64,000 bases of DNA, taken from NCBI RefSeq assembly GCF_963662255.1, contig NC_085047.1, positions 112,440,214-112,504,213 of the forward strand. The letters are read 5' to 3'. The notes under the pieces are model-generated. The model had not been told where the DNA came from, ran no database searches, and saw only the letters and a list, made by a program, of their open reading frames with translations. The position numbers and the translations under genes were made by a program. Positions 20,817 to 35,800 of this stretch are shown piece after piece (positions within the stretch are counted from its first letter, which is position 1; each line of letters begins with the position of its first letter). The DNA is from Cinclus cinclus. Its lineage: Eukaryota > Chordata > Aves > Passeriformes > Cinclidae.

Positions 20817-23800
20817 CAGACTCACCTGCAGTCATGTTTCTATTCAAGCCAAACGTGACTTTTTTGGAGCTGGGTGCCTGCAGTTTGTTCAGCTACAAAG
20901 CAAAATAAAGACATGAAATAAAATAAGATTTCTGAGTTAATGCTTTGAGTTCTTTCACCTGCACCTCACTGATGTAAAGCAACCTATTTCTTCCTTCATT
21001 TGGTTTAGAACTGCCTCAATCCTCTGGCACTGACTGCTGCTAAGACAGCACTGTTTTCCTAGCCAAAAGCAAACATACTGCATTTGTGCAGAAATCACAT
21101 ACTCTCCGTAATGTCATTATGTAATTCAACAACAAACAAGAAGATATTTGTGTGCTAAATAGACTGGCCCCACTGCACTCGGGCCTCAAACTGCTAAGAG
21201 GACTTGAAAAGCTTTAAATGTTAAAAATCTCTAGAGAAGAGGGCAGACTTTTGAAGCCCTGCAGTGTGCCACTCTCCACAAATGAGAAGAAATGGAGGCA
21301 CAAAGTCCTTTTGCAAGACTGAAATCAGTTTATGTTTTTGCTTTCTTGTGAAATGAGCAGATCTGGAATGGTGTACGTTCAACTGAAGAACAACAAGAAA
21401 GCTGAAAGCAGAGGGGAAGGAAGAGATTTCAGAGACACCTTTAGCTCATTTTCTGAAACTCTGGAGCCATGTCTGACCCTGTCTACAGGGAAATGCATCT
21501 GCGTTTCCAGTTATATCTGCTCATGTTAGGAGACTAACAGGGAGCTGAAAAGACAGCACCAGTGAGGTCACACCCTTTGCTGGGGAGCTTGCCTGGGAAT
21601 ACACCTGTCCCCAGACTCAGCTGCCCTTTATGAGATCACCTCACCTGCAGGGATGTCCTGGTGGAAGAGATGGTGCTTCTGGCTTTCCTGAAGAACACTG
21701 CCTTTGGTACAGTTGATTTTTCAAATTTTACAAAATCGCCTCCTGGTTTCGCTTTCTTTTTCTTTAATGGTGACAGAGCAGCACTGCTTTCCTGTGAAGG
21801 AGGGAAAGGGAAAACGTTTCAGTACAAAGTACTGTAGTTAACTAATACCTAGTGCTGTGACCAGTGCTGACCACACACTCACATCAGTTAATCATCATAT
21901 TTAGCTCCCAGCAGGTAATTTTGCAATTAGCAATTAACATGACTGAAAGCAGAAGTTTAAGGCAAGCTCTGTGTAGAAACAGGAAAGCCATTGCAAAGCA
22001 CAGAAGGAAGAATCTGCAACAGATTTGCCAAGCCACACAGAGTGCAAACAAATGTCTTCTCCATGTACATGAAGGTACTTTGCAATTGATCCGACTCTCC
22101 TGCACACAAGTGATCATTTCTTTTCTTTCATCATAAGCAAAAACTCTTCTGTGGTACCTCTGGATGAATAAGATAAATAACTAATGAACAAACACAGCTT
22201 TGGACTGAAATGGAGACTTTGAAGAAAAAAATGGAGTATGAAATGACTGTATTTTCAGAAATTCAGCTATTGTGTAATACTACTGGTCTGCTGCTTAAAA
22301 TTCAAACTTTTATGGCATTTAAACAATTCTTGTCTCCAGTACAAGGCAATTCTTAGGACTTTCTAACCTGCTGTCTGTGGAGGGTGGTGAGGGGAAGTTC
22401 AGTTATGCTTCTCATCAACCTACAGACATGGAATTCCAAAGGCATTCACTGACAAACTGTGGAAAATATACAGCAGATATGGCCTCTTTTGATTTGAAAA
22501 TCACTTCTGCTTCAAATAAAAGGAAAAACCACAAGACTTTTAGTTTTCTGAATTGCAGACAGCTCTGAAATAATGCTGATCTTGTCTGTTTTTTTTCCCC
22601 TTCTCCTCCTCCTCCTCTTTCCTCTGAATATTTGAAGCTAATTCTCTGGAGGTGTAAGTTGTCCTTGAAATCAAGAATCAAAACATTCCCCTCATTTCTG
22701 GGCACAAGGCCAGGATTACATAACTAAAATCAGGAAATAAAACAACATGTTATTTCTCAAGCAATGAAAACAAAATTAGCAAAGCTTAATTTCTTCTGCA
22801 TTTGTGCATTTTAGCTTTACCCTGCCCTCTTCTTTCTTCCATCAGTGTTCTCCCTCTCCTCCTGACTCAACTTCCAAGTATCTTTCCTTGTCTCCAGCCC
22901 TCTCCTCCCTTTTAATACACATTCACACAACTATATGGACTGAGCAAGAAAAAGCAAAGGCCATAATTTCTTTGGAATTCCACATGAAGAGTGACCCAGC
23001 AGCCCATGCCCTGCTGGCCAACATGCCAGTGCTGGGGTTGTGCTGCTGCCTTTCCCTCAGTGCCTAGGCTAAATTGTGCCAACAACTCATTTCCATGAAG
23101 TTTGTAGGAACTTCTTATCTTGAATCTACCACAGGTCTTGGAACCTGTTGGTCACCTGCAGCAAAGTCTTACAGAAAGAGATGGGGGTGTCATAATCATA
23201 TTTTCTTAGAAATTAAACTTGGAATATTGAGGCAAAAGGAGACAAAGCCAATGGTTCCTACTTTGGAAGCCCCACAGTGAGAGAAATGCAGTTTGAATAG
23301 TGGGGAGAGAGAAACCTTTTGGCTCTTCCCTCTCAACACTTCATCACTAAAAACCAGAAAATGTCAGTTAAACAAAGTTTCAGTATGAATTTTTCTTCCT
23401 GTGAAGGACTGAGTAGTTATATCTCCATACACAAGGCTGCACTACTTAACTAATCCTACAGTTTTAAACTTAAGTCAAACAAAAGTGAGCTCATAGGCTC
23501 ATAACATGCAGTTTTAACTCTTTTTTTGTACTCATAATCTCATCTGTGCTTTATGAATTCTTTTCCACCAAAGTGAGGCTGTCAGCAAGCCTTCCAACAA
23601 TGTAACTAACCCCCTGAATGTGTTAGGGTTAATATGCACATGGGAAATGAGCAGTTAAAAAGAATTTCAGTAGCAGGAGAGGGAAGAACACCTGAACTGT
23701 CTTGCTAAACCATACTATCAAAATTATACAGTGCAAAATGCTTTTTGACTCTCAAATCACTAAGAAAAATCAAGCCTATTCTACCTATTGCAAAGAGGGT

Positions 23801-26800
23801 AATGGGGGTGCAAGGTAGAGAGGTAAAAAAAATAGGTTGTTCCCAAACTGCAAGGCATACATTTCTGAAGAACACATCAGACCTTCCTAGTGAACAAACA
23901 CAGTATTGTCTTTATAAAAAACTGGACCATTCATAAATGTGACCACACAGCCACTGTTGACATTAAAAGTCAGTGTCATATTCTCTATTCCAATGTTCCA
24001 ATGTCTATTCTCTTTCCCCAGGATTTTAAGATGAAGCAGTGAGCAAGCAAAAGAAGCTACTCCTGGAACTGCTGTGGGCAGTTTCACAAAGAGCTGATCC
24101 TAATCTTGTGTGCTGCTACTGCTGCAGAAGGGATGTTCACCTTCCCATTTTTCATTGTTTTGCCAAAATATGAGGCCCTTTGTGAGCATGCTGTAAAGCT
24201 CAGAGACCCAATGCAAAAAGCATAATTAACACAAGGACCAAAGGGAAGGAAAAAAAAAAAAAGAGACAAGCCCATCTTGCTCCTAACATCCCATTTTTCA
24301 GCTAGATGGGTTCTTCCAGCTGCATGGCTGGCACAGGATTTACTGCCATTGTACAGGAGGGTGTGGATTTCGAGGGAATCAAGTTCTTTTTTGGTGACAA
24401 TGCGTGATGACATCAGCAAGCAGCCCAAGCAGCCCCATGCTCAGAAAGCTAAAACCAGATTTGGTAGTTCCTGAAGCAGGCAGAGAAAAGAATGAGATGT
24501 ACATACCACCTTCCTGCTTTTCTTGCATACAGTCTCCAGCACTCCGTTGGCTTCAACAGAGTTTAGCACCTCTTTCACTTTTCTCTTCTTTTTCAGAGTT
24601 GCTGCATTCTGACTGGGGACGTTCATGCCTTCCAAACCAACTAACTTTGTCTGCAGTGTGACCTTTCTGGAAGGTGCAGATTCAGCCCCTGTCTTTCTTG
24701 GCAGGGTCCCCAGCAATCCTTCCTTGCTGGGTTTCAGGTCAGTTTGCTGCACAAGGCGATCCCCATTCACCAGGACAGCCCCTGTTTTCTGCTTCTTTTT
24801 CACAGCCTTAGGAGGTAACAGTGTGACAGATGGGCTGACATCCTCTGCTGCACTGGCAGTGGCTGGTCCATTCTGACACGCTGGTTTTGTAGGAACGTTC
24901 TGCATTTTGGGATTAATTTTCTTCAACTGACTCTTCTTACTCTGTTCTGCGTCAGTCAGACTGTTCTGCACACAGATACTGTGATTTTCTCTGGTGTCAG
25001 TTGATACATTTGTGGTCTCACTGGTCTCATTTACTAGCAATTTCTTTCTCTTCCTCTCCTTGTTATTATCCGGCACCTTTTCCTGGCTAGAAGCATTGGA
25101 TCCAGATGTTTCAGCTTTTCCCTCTTCAAAATTTCCACCAGCTGTTCCAGAATCAGCACTTGGGCTGTACCTCTTCTTCCTTTTTTTCCTCTTCCTCTGG
25201 GGAACTGATGGCACCTTCACACTCGACAGGTCTTCTTTATCCTCTAAATCCATCCCAAAAAGAATGCCATAAGACACATGTGAAACACAAAGGTACTTAA
25301 AACAACTGAAATCTATTCCATTTTTGTTCTTTTCTTTTAAAATAGGTGCACTAGCTTCCTGTTATCAGCCTGCCCAACAGTTTCATTGTTACAGCTGCTC
25401 AGGACACTGCAGTCTGATGACGTCTGGTCTAATTAATACTTTGCTAATTTTGCCTTGTCACAAGTAAGATCTAAACCATTCCCTGTGGCAACCCTATCTT
25501 TCATAGCAACATCCTTAAAAAGAGTTATTACCCACTTTTTAAGCCCATCAGAAGGGCAACTCAGGAGTTCAGTATTCCAACATCTCCTAATTCTTATATT
25601 CTAACAATGATCCTGTTTTAAGACTGACATGTTCTGGCTTTCTTACAATAAATGCACCTGCTCACAGGAACAATGCAAACAGCTGCTTCCAGTTCTGCTT
25701 TTGACTGAAATTTTTAGGTGATGTTTGCCTCAGAATTGGGAAGAGAACTTCCCCCCACTTTCAAAGAGAACTTAGTTTCACATTTAACCTTCATCACAAC
25801 ACGATACAAATCAGCACATCCTGAACAATAGTGTTGTTTTCTTCAAAACCGCTCGTATCTGACACTTTGCCAAATTGCACAAGTCACTGCAGATTGTCTC
25901 TCTCCCAAATATTGATCTTGCCTTACCTTTTACTTTTTCCAGCTCGTTTTGCTGCCAAGGCTTGACAGCTTTTTTCTTTCGCTTTCGCCTACCAGATTCA
26001 TCATCGTCTTCATCTGTAGAAACTTCTTCAGGAATATCTTGGGGGAAGATTCCTGTTGAAGAAGGATAAGGCATCAGAAAACTGAGAGTCCTACTTCTAT
26101 GAACAGCTATGCTGTTCATATACAGCATAACTCCTACAGAAAGAAAAAACAACTCCTTTTTCCCCAGCCAACCTTAAAGGAAAGCATATGACCGATTCCT
26201 ATTTGTTTAAGCAAAAATAATCATCTTTCATTTAAGGACAAAGTACAGGGTTGCTCAAATTGTGAAAGGAATTTGGCCATCTCTCAAAAAAATGTGTAAC
26301 GTGTCTTAATGAGATCTTAAAAACCCACAAAACCCCCAACATTATGTTCTCGAAATACACATTAAAAAAAGAGGAAGAAAATTCCAATACACATTGTATG
26401 GGAACATTATATATAATTTAATGGAAAAGAACTGCTTTCTCTGGTGTTCAGTCCTTACCTTCTGCTAAGTCCTGGAACCTGCAGGTGAGAGGAAGGCAGA
26501 AAAGAAAAACCAAAACATGATTACTCATTCAGTACCAGTAATAACACTAGCAGAACAGCATCACTGTACTTACTATGGTTTTGTCAAAATAGGAATAATG
26601 TATTTTTGCATAGGAAGTTACAAACTCCAGAAAAGATCTGCCTCAGAAACCCCCAAACTCAAACCAAATCACCGAAAATATTGAGAAAACATCAATTTAA
26701 CACTTTTCCTGCATCTGTTCCTTGCATCACACCCAACCTGATGTCATATCCTGCATTTCAAACCCACACTGTGCAGATAAACCCCAGCTGGCTGCAGTTG

Positions 26801-29800
26801 TCTGGTACCAGTGAGGAACAGCATGAGAATGTTGCCAGGACAATAGAGGTTGGGCACAAAGAAAATCAAAGTAGATTAGGACAAGGTGTATTTCAGCAGA
26901 ACTCACTTTTTGACCAGCTTGTACAGCCGCTTTCTGTTCAGGGAAGGTGTATTTTTCTTGCTTGCAAATTCAAAGATTTTGTCAGCAACAGCCTTGTAAT
27001 CAAACTGTTGGAGGAAAGTACAACACAGCTGTTCTTAGTTTATCCATGCAGGATGACCCAGTGCAACTCGTGTTAGGAATATGTCAAGTGTTAAGTTCAA
27101 TAGGTAAATTGTAAAGATACACATCTTGAAACAGACACTTCCTTTAAACCCCAAATGTTTTCCACTGCTGAAATGTACACCCCCTTCACACACTGACTTG
27201 TACCAATGGCTGCTTCATTAACAGAACAGCTGAACTTGGTTCAGAACCACTTCCTCAAATGTTTCTAACCTTAATTCTTACACAAGACAGAAGCCAACCC
27301 ACTTGAAAACTCCCATAAATATTTAGCTAAATATCAGATTTAAAGTGCGCCATGTCCTAATTCTTGCTTAAAAGCCATAGATGCATGAAGTGTATCCACC
27401 TGAGTGTTTGCTGGGAGGATCTGTCACAATCACTACACTACACTGGCCCTGGGTCTAGAAAACCCAAATTGTAACATATTAACCTCTCTCCTATGTATCA
27501 CATCATCCTTGTTCAATGAAAATCAGGCTGACTGCTTCTTCACCCTCACTAACTTGGCCTTTAGCCCACACATTTTTTTAACTCTTGAAACAAGAAGGGA
27601 AGAGCAGAAAACAGAAGGTATGGGAGAGAGGAAAGAGGAATTTAGACATGGATTTATTTTACTACCACTCACAGAATATACATCACACAGATACCACCTA
27701 ACTATAAATCAGAAAGAGATTAAAACTTTGTAGCACGTTTATCCATTAACACCCTTTACTTCTGCACCTCTTGAAAAGGATGGGGAAAAAAGAGAGCAGA
27801 AATATCAGTAACAGAGCAAAAGAGGCACAAACCTGAAGAACAGTCCCAATTCCATCATCAACATTTTCATTGATATCCTCTATTTTTTCAGAGTTCTGTG
27901 CTGATTTTCCTGACAGACATCTGTCTGCTATTATAGAAAAAAGACTGAATATTAATAGTTTGTCTGAGATAGTGACTCCAAAAGAACAAGCTTTATTAAG
28001 CACATCTGAAGGGAAGATGGGGAGACACAATTATCCTTACAACACTCTGAACACATGTTTGATTGGTTCAGAGCAGAAATGTATTTTTAGGAAACAGGTT
28101 CTCCCATCCTAGCAACACTTACCAGCGAAATTTAGTTTCCTCCTCACCTTTGGTTTTAAGCATCTCTTCAGCTTCCTGTGTGCCTTCTTCAGAAACATCC
28201 TCCTCATCACTCTTGGTACCCAGCTCTTTCATCAGGTCCTCGATGGCAAAGGGGGACTGATCCACAATCATCTCAAAGACACCGCTGGCCACAGCATGGA
28301 GCACACGCCGACTGTGTCACAGGAGAGCAGGGTGAGCCCAAAGGCACACCATAAACACCCTCCCCTCTCAAGTGAAAAAAGTGGGAATTTGAAGGAAAAC
28401 AGATGAGAAAGAAAGTAGAAGAATACCGAGCTCTTCAGATGATGAAAGTGAACCTGTTACTCCCTAAACAGAAGTTCTTTAATCCAAGCAGTGTCCTGCT
28501 AATGTGCCCCTCTTAAATGTCACTGTTTATATGCTGACCTATATTACACTGCAAAGAAGCAGCTCAGCTGCTCTTTGCATTAAAAAATTAAAATAAGTGG
28601 ACAAATTAACCAACAAAGATTGATATTGTTATTATAAATCCATGAAGACTATCTATAGCTTTAATAAACACAAGTTATCATCAAATGACTATACACATTG
28701 CTGGTAAAATACCCTTCTTTCTCTACATTCTGAAATTATGGTTATTTGATCCATTTATTACTATATTCAGAATTTCTTAATTCTTAAAAAATATTTATCC
28801 TTTCATTAAACTTACTCCTTTGATTTGGCGGCAATTTTGCAGAAAGGTTCTATGAACTTGAGATTCTGGTCTGCTGTGAGCTGTTTGAGTAAAAAGAAAA
28901 AAAAATGTGAGTACAGAAAATGCTCTATGTGTACACTGAAATTCCTTGAATATTGGTGTTTGTACAGGAATTGGTGTTGGGGGATCTTCTTTAACAGTCT
29001 TTCAGCATATTATCTAATTCCCACTGGCAGAGGTATCTAGGGCATTTTTGTTACCACTGCTACCACTAACTTCCAGATATTCCCTGGAAGTATTATCAAA
29101 ACACTGACTGCCTTGCAGACTTTATTCTGCTGAGTACAGAAATACAGCAAAGCTTCTTACTTCAGATAATGAACCATGAGGCACAAAAAGCTTAAATAAT
29201 TTTGTGTACTTTCCCAGAAGTCTGTAGAAGAATAAGATTCAGGTTTCTCTTAACTGGGCTGCTTGCACCAAAACCCTTTCAGCTACAGTAGAGCTAAAGA
29301 GAAAGACCCTTCCCTCCAAAATCCAATTTATGAACATGATCTGAGATTTCAAATAGTCTGGGGGAACTTGCTCCCCACTCCAGGCTTCCAGTGAGTGGCT
29401 TAACTACAGCTGAGCGACTGTGGAGCTGCAGAAATTATTTGGGCCCCAATTGCCCACACTTCTTTGGTGCAGACTTCTTCTCTCTTCATCCACAATCCAG
29501 AACCTCAAAACTTGCAGGCAGGATTGGTTTGAATACTGACTGCAAGGAACAGAAATGGGAAACTGCTGACAGCTTTTCAAGGAGAAGTATCAGAGGCCAG
29601 AGATAAGGGGAAGTAACTGAGGAGGAGCCTGGGACAAAAGTGGGGCAGCAGGAACGGTGGAAGGACAGGAAAAATGCTCCTTGGCTTTGCTGCTGCAAAA
29701 CTCTGCACCACTGCAACAGCAGCCAAAATTTAGGGCCATAAATTAACTGTCACAGCAACACACAGCAGAGCAAACAGATGTCACCAGCAAAACAAACACC

Positions 29801-32800
29801 TGGATGTGGAGGGTAAGCTGTACAATGCACAGACAGCAATAAGCAGGTATTAGACAACTGTGAAAGCTCACTTTCCTCCTCTATTTAGGTGTTACACAAC
29901 AAGCCAAGAAGCAGGCTTTATGTCAGCCTTTGCAAAAGCAAAGACTGGAAAACGTGTTCACACAAGGGAAATTATACTGAGTCCCCTCTGAAACAAACAA
30001 GTTAGAATAGTCTAACTTTTCTATCACTGTTTTTCCAACCTCAATTTGGAGCAGCATAGCAGTACTCAGGAACTTGAGAGAAACTACCATATTCCCACTG
30101 TCAAAGACATGAATAAAAGTAAAAGCATAACTTTTAGTAAGTTACATTCTTCATGCTTACTCAAGTGTTGTTATATTTAAAACCACTAAAAAATTACATA
30201 ATCTAAAAATTACACTTCTTCTAAGATGCTTCATGCCACAGTTAACATCAATCAAGAATAAAATGACAAAGTATTTTCTAACCTCCTTTGCACCAACTTT
30301 AGCCAATTCATCCAGATAGATATCAATGAAATGGAACTTTATCCCAGTGGGAGAATTGCTGTCTGGGTCCATAACTTCTTTCATTAATAACTGCAGCAAT
30401 GCTTCAATTAGACTGAAAAAAAAAATAATAGAGAAAAAAATAACAAGAGATTCATATTCAATTGCTCATGCCTTATTTGCCTTGAAAACAAACTCTTGTC
30501 TTGACAACAAACTCCACTTCTTTACAGTTATGGACAGCTATACAATTTGAATTTTTTCCTTCCTTTTTTCTTTTTTTTTACCCTGAGGCCTATGATTGCT
30601 ATCTTTCAGGAAAGTGAAGTTTGGTATATTCCAAGGTTTCTCCCTTGGTGTTCTTTGGGACCTGCCACAGTTTTGCCTGGAACAAACATTTCCAGTCCCA
30701 AAAAGAATTCAAAACATTGAAAACCTGTTAACATTCTTTCAGTTTTACTTTAATACACCTTTCTTCAAAAGCATTTTGAAAGACAAGAGGGAATAAAGTC
30801 ATGCTAAGCAGTTTCTTGGCCACTCAGGAGGGAAAAGCAGTTCTTGAGCTCCCTCCCTCTGCAAAGAAAGGAATCATGATCCACTCTTCCAACACTGCCT
30901 CGTTCCAGTGAAAGATGGAGGCCAAAGAATAAGAAACCTTGTCAGAGACCAGTTTGAGTGACCATGTGTGTGGAAAGAAGGGCTTCAGCTTTATCAAACC
31001 CCCTCCCACATCTTCTGCTTGTGTCAGGAAACATTTTCTTCTCTTCAACCTGATGACATCTACCCAGGGCAAAATTAAGGTGGAAGAGGAGGGATGGGGT
31101 GTCTTTGAGCTCTGTATTCCTTTCTGTTTCCACAAAAACATGCCCATGTTCATCCCACATTTCAGAGGGTGAGAAAGGATAACCTTAACACTGGGTTATC
31201 GAGCACTTTCAATTAAAAGATTACAAACTCTTAATTAATTTAAAGTCAAACTTAGAAGTGGCACAAGAGCTCTAGACAGAGCAAATGACTGCAATTATTT
31301 GCCTTGCAATAGAATATGGAAGAAATACAACCAAAACCACTGATGTTTGCAACAAACAGGAGGCTAGTTTACAATTAAGGGCGTCTGCCTTATCAGAAAA
31401 GTCACCATGATTAATCACAGTAAAATAAATACTTTAAAAAGTCAAAGCCAATCAGAAAACAACAAACAAATTCCTCTTCTATATTTTCTGGGATGCAGGT
31501 TCCCTGTCTAGTCTCTCTGTAGGTGATATTTCATTGATAGCTCTTCTGGCTACATCAGAAAATGAGATACATTAAATAATGCATTTAATTTAATGACATG
31601 TAACACCTTAATGTTACTAAAGAAAGTGATATGAAGAACCCATAAGCCTTAATATTAAGAATTTAAAGACAGTGGCATCTATGGAAAAAAAGAATCTATT
31701 AAATGAAAATATATTTGAATACAGGTATATTGGGTGACTTGTTTATGATCCAACGCCATTCAGAAATCTGCTTACCCCTCATCCCATTCATTTCTTTTCA
31801 GCACTTCAAAGGATTGCCTCAAAATCAGACGCATCAGCTGCAAAGCACAAAATCTGTTAAACATATTGTTTATGAAAACAGGTAAAGGAGTCACTGTGAC
31901 TGTAGGTAGCATGAACAGATTTCTTGGTAAACCTCTATAGTACAAAGTGGAAACTGCCTCACATGAACATTTTGACAGATTGTCTGTCATTTAATGCAAC
32001 AGAGGGGTGCTGTGAAGCAAAAAAGACAACAAACTATTTTCATAAGCTAAGCACAAAAAAATCCATGATCACTTCTACTATACAGCTTTCTCTTCATTCA
32101 CATCCCTGATTTCTTCACTAAGTGGTGCCTTGATCTAGGAAAAGCCACAGCGTAAACTGGTCACAACAATATATTATTATCCTTAGCATTTGTCCCATAA
32201 CTTACTTGAAAATTGCACTAAGAGACAGTTACATATAAAACAGCCACATTCAACTGGCTCAAAACATTTCACTTACTGAAATAACTTGTATCTGCTAATG
32301 CTGGGAATGAAAAACCACCAATGAATGTGCCTGCATTTAACTTTTTTCAAAGAAGATGATAATGGGATTTTGTTCTTTACAAAGGTATGCTTTTAAAGAT
32401 TTTAGTTTCCGTTTTAATATTCTGTTTCCTATCGAAAAATTCTGACTACTGAATGTACTACAATGGATACTTTACTAGTGGAGAGTTGGGGTTCTAGTGC
32501 AGTCATAACAGAGTCTTTAAACAGTCTGATCTAAACAACTGATGTCCTTTGAGACAGTATTTATATTCCAGTATAGAAATCAATAAGAGAAATCACTATG
32601 TTAGAAGGAAAAGCACTTGAGCATGATATAAACTGTACTGGCTTTTAGACTCACACAGTGGTGAATGAAAGCCTTTGAAACAAACAACTCTTGCAATGTG
32701 TCAAGAAGATGATACCTTGTCTTCCCTTACAGTACACACCAATACATGTGCAGACAGAGCTGCCTTCCAGCACATCAGCACCACACATTTTCTAGGAGAA

Positions 32801-35800
32801 AACACCACCCAGAGAGGTACAATTACCATGTAGTACTTGTCCAGACGCAGATTGTCAATCCCGTTCCATTCCCGGTTCATCGTCTGCCAAAATGTCTGGA
32901 TGAACAGGTGTCCTGCAAGGGAGCAAGGAAAAACACCTGCGTGTCTGGCACAGTGGGCTGATCTGTTAATCTGAAAGAATCTCAAGAATGGATGCAGCTC
33001 CCTAGGATTCTCCTAGTGACAGTGACAGAGCTGTGGGAAGACAGCCTTGACACTTGTACAAGAATCAATTAAACTTGAGAACAATACAAGAAAAGGCACA
33101 CGGCTACTTTTAAAACCAAGTTTAATTATAGGGACAGATTTGTATCTATTTTGTGTTATATACAAACAAGTTTGAGCAAAATATCTATTCTGCACCCATT
33201 TCTACCTGTGCATTTTTGGCATTGACTGAGTACTCCATTTCATAAGCATTTTGAATACCAGGGGCATAACAGCTCATGAAACAAGGCTGGTTTTAAGCAG
33301 GAAATACACAGAACAGTCTATGCAGAAAGGAGAAGTAAGGGTACAAATTTGTTTTGCTACCTGTCCTGAAAAATCTCACCTGTATCACACTGAAGACAAC
33401 TCTTCTCCTGCAACAGCCAGAAAAAACCTGCAGCTCATGCCTGCCTTAGTGCAATCACACAGACCAGATGGACAAAAAGGAAAGACAAAACCACCAAAAC
33501 AGCCCTCTGTCTGTCTTTATTCTGGCACTGTGACAGTGGAATCACCAAAGAGGGAAGTACCATACAAAGCATTAGGTAATTAAACAGTACTTACGAGCCT
33601 CTGTATTCTGAAACACATGGATGAGCTGAGAGATATTGGCTGCAAGTTCCTCCTAAAAGTAAATAAATATAGTTAGTGTAGCATGTTTGAGTTTGGTCTC
33701 CTCACCAAACACATGACCAGCAAGCAGCAAGAAGTATGAATTTCATGAAGCATCTCTCAAAATAAAAAATATTCTCTCAACAGCTGCTTTAGTACTGCAG
33801 TTATCCTTGTACTGGGACTAGGCCATCTGGAAGAGAAGTTTCAAGGGTATCAAAACCTGTTCATTTTACCAGATCTCTGCACAAACCATCTTTCTGACAG
33901 CAGACAAAATTAAATTAGGAGGAGAAGAACCCAACGTATTTGAATTGATACATGATGAAAAACTTACAGGGCACTGCTCTCATGTAGGTCTCTCTGGAGG
34001 GGTGTGAGCTATGTGTGAGATAAACCTTGTTCATGCTGACAAGTGATTTGAAAATTGAGGTTACTGAGAGCTGCTACTCCAAAACCAGTATCTTTGCAAA
34101 GCAGGGAGACAAACTAGTAGAAGTTGACAAAAATATGCAGTAAGGACACAGTTGGCAGTAAAGGAAGTGCTACTGAGCTAACAAAGGAAAAGGAAGTGTG
34201 GAACTTTAACACTAAAATCTACACAAATGTAGCTGCAGTTAAGGGCAACCTGCTGTTACAGCTTTAGTTACACAAAATCAACATTTTATGAGGCATCTGT
34301 TTTAGCTGTCCTTTTGAAGGTAAACAGCTACACCTGCCCCTCAGAAGGTGACTCCAAGGATGATCTATTCATGTTCAGATCACCAAGTTACAGTCACCTC
34401 CTCTCCTGCACATGGGCTGCAGGGGAAGAAAAAGAAAAAAAAAAAAAAAAGGTAATTTTCCCCATTCTAAATTATTATGTCCCTAGAGTGTATTTTGGAG
34501 GGGCCCACTCAAACAAATACAAACTCAATTACCATACCTGAAGCAGAGGTTTATCCTGCATCCACATACAATAGAAAAGGCCCTTCCATATTTTCAGCAG
34601 TTCTTCCTGACTGAAGCCACCTATGGTACAGAACAAGTCCGAATAAAAGGAAAAAACCACACATTTCCACCAAAATATTTTCATGCAGTTCCCTCTGCTC
34701 CCTGTTTTCGTTATTTTCTCTGGGTTCCTACTGTAAGCACATTAATTGGAAAGCAATTTGGCATAGAACAGTGATTCAGTGACTGTAAGCTTCTACCTTT
34801 ACTGAAACAACAAAGATTTCAAAGCAATCACAGGTAAGATGAATACCAAGATAATTTGGATAAATGTCTTTGGCACATTTTAACACCAAGTCTGAAAGAA
34901 ATTTTTAATCAGAGTATAAGAAATAGTTTTACAAAAGACATAATGGTTTTGTTTTGTTGTTTTTAACAAAAGTGTCACTTTACCAAGAGTTTTACTCTTT
35001 ACTAGGGATTTGATAGAACAAACTTCTAGCAATCAACATATTTATTTGTACATTAAACTTTATAGTCAAAGAGCCTGAGTAACTACAACAAAAGTATTTC
35101 TAATACAGTTAGTCTTGGGATGTAGTAGCACTGGAATTTTAACAGCCAAAAAAAAATATTTTCACATTCCAGAAGTAAAGTACTACATGGTAAGTCACTA
35201 CAACCTGCTCAAAAGCTCTGTTTTTCACTACATCAGCTAAATTTCTGTGAAGTAAAATTGTAACAGTACATTGTTACAAGGCAGCTACAATGACCTACTA
35301 CAGCTATTTTTAAACCATGGCCTATTAAATACTCCCAAGCAATCTCATGAAAAATCACTTTGAAGAGGTCATCACCTTCAGAAAGCTGAAATTTGCTCCA
35401 AAAAGATCACTGTCTCAGGGGTGTGCCAATTAAAAAGCCTGAGACCCAGTGCAAGATCTAAATTGTGCACCTTCTCCTTGGACCAAATAATTTGGAAGCA
35501 ATTATCACTCAGACAAAAACACCTGCAAACACGTTAGTCCTGCTTGCTTAAAAAGAAAGGAAGTGAGGAAATATGCAAAATGCTATGTAGGAAGCAATGT
35601 GTCCAGTAATATTAAGCATTAATTATAAATTTAACTTAGATTTGACAGTATTGTTACAATAAAATACAAAAAAATATTCACTGATTTAATATTCATTGGA
35701 ATATTAAAATAAATAACATTTCTTAGAGGAATTATATGTGACATACTGAGTGGTAAGAAGCAGTTTTAACCTCACAGGCAGCATTAACCCCACAGAAGCA

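Noticed and set aside
24441..24506. Extension of RRP1B exon 13 past 24507 in the same frame
   Set aside because: The frame continues past the GTATGT donor, but exon 14 matches the next conserved block in phase, so the extension is intronic read-through.
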